A DNA stretch of 8,140 bases from Rhizobium sp. Q54 (GTDB lineage Bacteria; Pseudomonadota; Alphaproteobacteria; Rickettsiales; UBA1997): contig CAMBFP010000047.1 in assembly GCA_945865745.1 (NCBI GenBank), positions 1 to 8,140 on the forward strand. The letters are read 5' to 3'. Below are positions 4,315 through 8,140 of this stretch, one piece after another. Positions within the stretch are counted from its first letter, which is position 1, and every line of letters starts with the position of its first letter. Below the pieces are notes generated by a model. The model was not told where the DNA came from, searched no databases, and worked only from the letters and a program-made list of their open reading frames with translations. Both the position numbers and the translations under genes were made by a program.

Positions 4315-7300
4315 ATGAATTATTCGAATTTTTTAAATCCCAAATTTGGCCTGACTTTCGAAGATCTTTACGAGCGCGAAGGCTTGGTAAAATTAGATCA
4401 AAAATTCACGGAATCCTTAAGTGGCGAAAATGATTTAATACAAAAAGCCCGACTTCTTGAAGATTTTCTCGTCGATCTTTTTGGCGTAAAAAAAGAAAAT
4501 GATCTTCTTAAAAAAGAGCACGAGGACTTACAAAAAGTTTCCGTAGCCCGACGTGAATTTGTGCAAAGATTTGTTTCAAAAAAATTCCAAGATGCACCTA
4601 AAGAGCTAGATGGATCAAGACTTCTTCAAGATCTAAAAATTTCCTACCAAGATCTCACCGACCTCGAAAAACAGCTCGCGGCAAAAATTTTATCAGAAGA
4701 AAATTTAGAAATTCTTATCAATTACGCACGCTTCGCTCTTTACTCGAAAGAGGGTCAAAAGCTGCACCGACGCGGCGCGCTTTTTATTCTTCCGCAAAAA
4801 ACTGATCCACAAAATCTGATTCCTTCCTGCCAAGAAAAAACAAATCGGAAAGGATTTGATTTAACTGATAATGGCTTTGAACTCAATCGCACTGTAGCTG
4901 AAGCGCATTACTGCATTTTCTGTCATAAGCAGAAAAAAGATTCCTGTCGCACCGGAATTCACGAAAAAGAATCTGACAAAATAAAAATCGATTCACTCGG
5001 AGTTGAACTTCACGGCTGCCCGCTCGACCAAAAAATTTCGGAAATGAATTTGTTGAAGTCGGAAGGTTTTTCACTTGCCGCTCTCGCCGTTGCAATAATT
5101 GACAACCCAATGATTGCAGGCACTGGACACCGCATTTGTAACGATTGCATGAAGTCCTGCATTTACCAAAAACAAGAACCGGTAGAGATTCCGCAAATTG
5201 AAACTCGTACCTTAAAAGATGTTCTTGCCTTGCCTTACGGCTTCGAAATTTATTCGCTACTCACGCGCTGGAATCCGCTCGGGGAGAAAAAATTTCCGGA
5301 AAAAAATTCTGGCAAAAAAGTTTTAATTTGCGGTCTAGGGCCAGCAGGATACACACTTGCGCATTATTTACTAAATGACGGTCACGAAATTGTCGCGATC
5401 GACGGATTAAAAATTGAGCCGCTAAATCCAGAAATTTCCGGGATCGACGCCGATGGAAATCGCACAAAATTTAAACCAATAAAATATCTCGACGAAATTT
5501 ATGAATCGCTTGGGAATCGTTTAATTCAAGGCTTTGGCGGCGTTGCCGAATACGGAATAACGGTGCGTTGGGACAAAAATTATTTAAAAATTATTCGCCT
5601 ACTTCTGGAGCGTCGAAAAAATTTTCGTATGTTTGGCGGCATTCGTTTTGGCTCTTCAATCACCGACAAAATTGCTTTTGAAACTTACGGCTTTGATCAC
5701 ATTGCACTCTGTATTGGCGCGGGTCGACCTAATATTATTAATCTCAAAAATAACTTTGCCAAAGGCATTAAATCTGCTTCAGATTTTTTAATGTCGCTGC
5801 AACTTTCTGGCGCGTTCAAAGAAGAGCTATTCACCAATTTACAAATTAGAATGCCGATCGTCGTGATCGGTGGAGGCCTTACAGCAACTGACACCGCCTG
5901 CGAAGCGCAAGCTTATTACTTTACGCAAATCAAAAAATTTTCTGACAAATTTTACAAAATCGGCAAAGAAAAAATCTGGCCACTGCTCAATGAAGAAGAA
6001 AAAGAAATCGCTGAAGAATTTTTAAATCAGAAAAATTTTCCGCCCGTTAAAATTCTTTACCGCAAAAAAATTCAAGACTCTCCAGCTTACAGGCTCAACC
6101 ACCCCGAACTTGCGAAAGCTTTTGAAGAGGGAATTGAATTCATTGAAAATATTACGCCACTTGAAGCGGAGCTCGACAAATTTGGTCACGTAAAAAATCT
6201 CAAATGTGCAAATGGAAAATCATTTGAGTGTAAAACAATTTTAATTGCCGCGGGCACAAATCCGAATCTTTCGCCAGCGCTTGAAGATGGCTTGGATCTT
6301 GAAATTGATGGAAAATATTTTGCTGAAATTGACGAGAATCACAAACATTACCCAATCACACACAGTGCACGTCCGAAAGAGTTTAGTGTTATTACAAAAA
6401 TTGATGACGAAACAAAAAAAGCCGTCAGTTTTTTTGGCGATTCACATCCGAATTTTGAAGGAAATGTAGTGAAAGCGATGGCGAGCGCGAAGATTGGGCA
6501 CGCAGAAATTACTCGGATCTTGAAACTTGTCACTTTTCGACAGGCTCAACGCGACTACAAAGAGGATTTTTTGGTTAGGATTGAGAAAATTGAGATGCTA
6601 TCGGATAACGTGTTTGAGATCTTTGTGAAGGCTAAGCTTTTGGCTAATCAGACTGAGATTGGTCACATTTTTCGACTACAAAATTACCACGCGCTTGCGC
6701 CAAAAATTGCCAATCAATTAATGGCAATGGAAGGAATTCCGGTAACTGCTTTATCGGTTGATCGCGAGGCAGGGATCATTAGCGGGATCATCGTCGACAC
6801 TGGCGGATCTGCACATTTGATTAAAAATTTTAAAGCTGGCGATCCATGTATTTTTATGGGCCCAAGTGGCAAGCCAACAGAAATCGCAAAGAATGAAACT
6901 GTAGTTTTTGTTGGTGGAGGACGTGGAAATCAACCATTAACCGCACTCGCTGAAACCTTTAGTGCCAATGGTTGTCGAGTAATATTCTTCGCCGGATACC
7001 GCAAAAATTCTTTTGTAATTCGTGAAGACAAAATGAAAAAATCCTGCGCTGAATTAATAATTTCAGTCAGCGACGAACCAGCTATAACCACTCGCTTTCA
7101 AGGCTCAGTGATTAACTCAGTAAAAGATTATTTCGAAAAATCTCCGACGAAAATTGATCGAATTTTCACCATTGGCAGCGATACAATGATGCATGAACTT
7201 GCCAAGTTGCGTCACGAAAATTCTATCCTGGCTGCCGCGCCAGTGGCAATCACAAGCCTGAACTCACCAATGCAATGCATGTTAAAAGGCGTGTGCTCGC

Positions 7301-7479
7301 AATGTTTGCAAAAAAGAAAGAATGACGCGGGAGAGTGGGAATATTTTTACTCCTGCGGGCAACAAGATCAGGCAATGGACAAAATCGATTTTGCGCATCT
7401 TAGTAATCGCTGTGAGCAAAATTCCTTGTCGGAAAAATTGTCGAAAATGTGGATTGGGTTTTTAGAAAAATCCGCTTAA
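4315..7479 (+). CDS. Single-chain GltD/NfnB-like plus PyrK/NfnA-like FAD and Fe-S oxidoreductase
   Basis: This 1054-residue cytoplasmic protein joins two redox modules. Residues 1-190 are helical and charged, with no domain I recognise. Cys200, Cys203, Cys211, Cys235 and Cys275, Cys278, Cys282 form a GltD-type Fe-S region. An FAD fold begins at CGLGPAG (339-345) and GGVAEYGI (408-415); a second nucleotide fold begins at IGGGLTATDT (518-527), and IAAGTNPN (644-651) closes the module. From about 748 a ferredoxin-reductase module follows: MGPSGKPTEI (848-857), VGGGRGNQPLTALAE (866-880) for NAD(H), then Cys988, Cys994, Cys997 and Cys1014 as a likely 2Fe-2S set. GltD-like plus PyrK-like is the make-up of the two Nfn/SudAB subunits, so electron transfer between NADH, NADPH and ferredoxin is the best inference, not proven. 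A glutamate synthase small chain is unlikely because of the second module. The ATG at 4315 is chosen over an open TTG at 4210 inside hemB and a TTG at 4285; no good Shine-Dalgarno sequence exists for any. Confidence 0.85.
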   Translation: MNYSNFLNPKFGLTFEDLYEREGLVKLDQKFTESLSGENDLIQKARLLEDFLVDLFGVKKENDLLKKEHEDLQKVSVARREFVQRFVSKKFQDAPKELDGSRLLQDLKISYQDLTDLEKQLAAKILSEENLEILINYARFALYSKEGQKLHRRGALFILPQKTDPQNLIPSCQEKTNRKGFDLTDNGFELNRTVAEAHYCIFCHKQKKDSCRTGIHEKESDKIKIDSLGVELHGCPLDQKISEMNLLKSEGFSLAALAVAIIDNPMIAGTGHRICNDCMKSCIYQKQEPVEIPQIETRTLKDVLALPYGFEIYSLLTRWNPLGEKKFPEKNSGKKVLICGLGPAGYTLAHYLLNDGHEIVAIDGLKIEPLNPEISGIDADGNRTKFKPIKYLDEIYESLGNRLIQGFGGVAEYGITVRWDKNYLKIIRLLLERRKNFRMFGGIRFGSSITDKIAFETYGFDHIALCIGAGRPNIINLKNNFAKGIKSASDFLMSLQLSGAFKEELFTNLQIRMPIVVIGGGLTATDTACEAQAYYFTQIKKFSDKFYKIGKEKIWPLLNEEEKEIAEEFLNQKNFPPVKILYRKKIQDSPAYRLNHPELAKAFEEGIEFIENITPLEAELDKFGHVKNLKCANGKSFECKTILIAAGTNPNLSPALEDGLDLEIDGKYFAEIDENHKHYPITHSARPKEFSVITKIDDETKKAVSFFGDSHPNFEGNVVKAMASAKIGHAEITRILKLVTFRQAQRDYKEDFLVRIEKIEMLSDNVFEIFVKAKLLANQTEIGHIFRLQNYHALAPKIANQLMAMEGIPVTALSVDREAGIISGIIVDTGGSAHLIKNFKAGDPCIFMGPSGKPTEIAKNETVVFVGGGRGNQPLTALAETFSANGCRVIFFAGYRKNSFVIREDKMKKSCAELIISVSDEPAITTRFQGSVINSVKDYFEKSPTKIDRIFTIGSDTMMHELAKLRHENSILAAAPVAITSLNSPMQCMLKGVCSQCLQKRKNDAGEWEYFYSCGQQDQAMDKIDFAHLSNRCEQNSLSEKLSKMWIGFLEKSA

Positions 7480-7524
7480 CTCCATGCCTCGCAACTGCGC
7501 GAATTAAAAAGCTCAAAAAGGTCG

Positions 7525-8140
7525 CTAAAACAAATCATCAATAATCTTTCTCATCCCAACCTGAAGCCACTGTGTGCGGCGGTAGAACATTTCATTATTT
7601 GTATCGTAACCAGCGAAAGTTGGCTGACTGCCCGTGAGAATGTGAAAAGACAAATTGGAAGATTTAATGAATCTAAAACCAACTTGGTAGGAGCGAAAAA
7701 ATCCCGGTGAATCGCGCGGCGAGTTTGGCGTTCCGTTGTAACTCTCGGCAATAAATCTGACCTGGTCTGAAGTAAGCGCCACGTCGAATGCAACGCCAAG
7801 ATGCAGTCGCGTAAAGTTCGATTTTTGGTCAATATTGTGAGAAGATTTCACGCCGGAATTTACGTGAACAACCAGATCTCCATCCAAAAATTTACTAGTC
7901 GCGACACCAAGCGCATAAGTGTTTGTCGCCGAATCAAAATATTGATCTCGACCATGTTTGTCGACGTAACCAGCCTCAAGTGCAATGCTTGGGATCGCTA
8001 AATTTTTTGACTTAAAAACCATTGTCTTGGCCTGAAAAATCGGGTTAGACAAGGCGACATTGCTATTATGAAAATTATAGCCAACAAGGCCGCCGAGAGT
8101 GAGTTCAAGATTTTTTGTAACGCCGTAAGAACTGCCCAAA
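7525..8140 (-). CDS. Probable outer-membrane beta-barrel protein, C-terminal part
   Basis: At least 204 codons run from the right window edge to a TAG at 7525-7527; the N-terminus and any signal peptide lie outside, and the first open TTG at 8139 is not taken as a start. The visible protein shows repeated short amphipathic strands with alternating polar and hydrophobic or aromatic residues, for example LELTLGGLVGYNF, IPSIALEAGYV, TRLHLGVAFDVAL, SYQVGFRFI and LSFHILTG, joined by polar loops rich in Asn, Ser and Asp. It has no Cys, and the chain ends in Phe after the strand-like WLQVGMRKI. These are traits of outer-membrane barrels whose C-terminal aromatic residue is read by the BAM machinery. 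I cannot name the family; a porin-like or transporter-like barrel is possible. It converges on the large oxidoreductase gene with a 45-base gap in which I see no clear terminator hairpin. Confidence 0.65.
   Translation of the reverse strand, partial: LGSSYGVTKNLELTLGGLVGYNFHNSNVALSNPIFQAKTMVFKSKNLAIPSIALEAGYVDKHGRDQYFDSATNTYALGVATSKFLDGDLVVHVNSGVKSSHNIDQKSNFTRLHLGVAFDVALTSDQVRFIAESYNGTPNSPRDSPGFFRSYQVGFRFIKSSNLSFHILTGSQPTFAGYDTNNEMFYRRTQWLQVGMRKIIDDLF

Noticed and set aside
7480..7524. Bidirectional terminator between the converging genes
   Set aside because: No inverted repeat of useful length and no T-run next to a stem in the 45-base gap.
7801..8001. Plus-strand open frame opposite the beta-barrel gene
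   Set aside because: Basic, composition-driven shadow frame; the opposite strand has the coherent strand pattern and a natural C-terminal end.

Overview
The window reads as a stretch of chromosome from an AT-rich alphaproteobacterium. The pointers are a short, membrane-anchored Psd of the alphaproteobacterial kind, an N-terminus of HemB that is alphaproteobacterial in style with an aspartate-type metal site, and a biotin-dependent acyl-CoA carboxylase beta chain. The low GC, short intergenic gaps and a dispersed-repeat type palindrome would fit a Rickettsiales-like or similar AT-rich lineage. A retained trpC argues against a strongly reduced Rickettsia-type genome. The order-level placement is only a guess.

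Left part (1-3199, all on the minus strand, read right to left): trpC (indole-3-glycerol-phosphate synthase), then tig (trigger factor), which is translationally coupled to psd (phosphatidylserine decarboxylase) through a TAA-A-ATG junction. Next comes a 147-base gap holding an 87-base imperfect palindromic element, then the first 52 codons of a propionyl-CoA carboxylase beta-type gene (pccB-like) that runs off the left edge.

Middle: trpC and hemB (delta-aminolevulinic acid dehydratase) diverge from a gap of only 34 bases with no clear Shine-Dalgarno sequence on either side. After hemB on the plus strand lies a large gene of about 1054 codons. It encodes one chain made of an unassigned helical N-terminal region, a GltD/NfnB-like module (Fe-S cysteines, FAD and NADP folds) and a PyrK/NfnA-like ferredoxin-reductase module with a C-terminal 2Fe-2S cysteine set. 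This is the most interesting gene here: it looks like a one-chain relative of the NADH/NADPH/ferredoxin transhydrogenase Nfn, with divergent cluster spacing and extra insertions.

Right edge: the 3' part of a probable outer-membrane beta-barrel gene on the minus strand, converging on the large oxidoreductase gene with a 45-base gap.

The genes are mostly housekeeping (protein folding, phospholipid, tryptophan and tetrapyrrole synthesis, acyl-CoA carboxylation). They do not form one pathway. No RNA gene, CRISPR array, transposase or phage gene was seen, and no gene-free stretch exceeds 300 bases.
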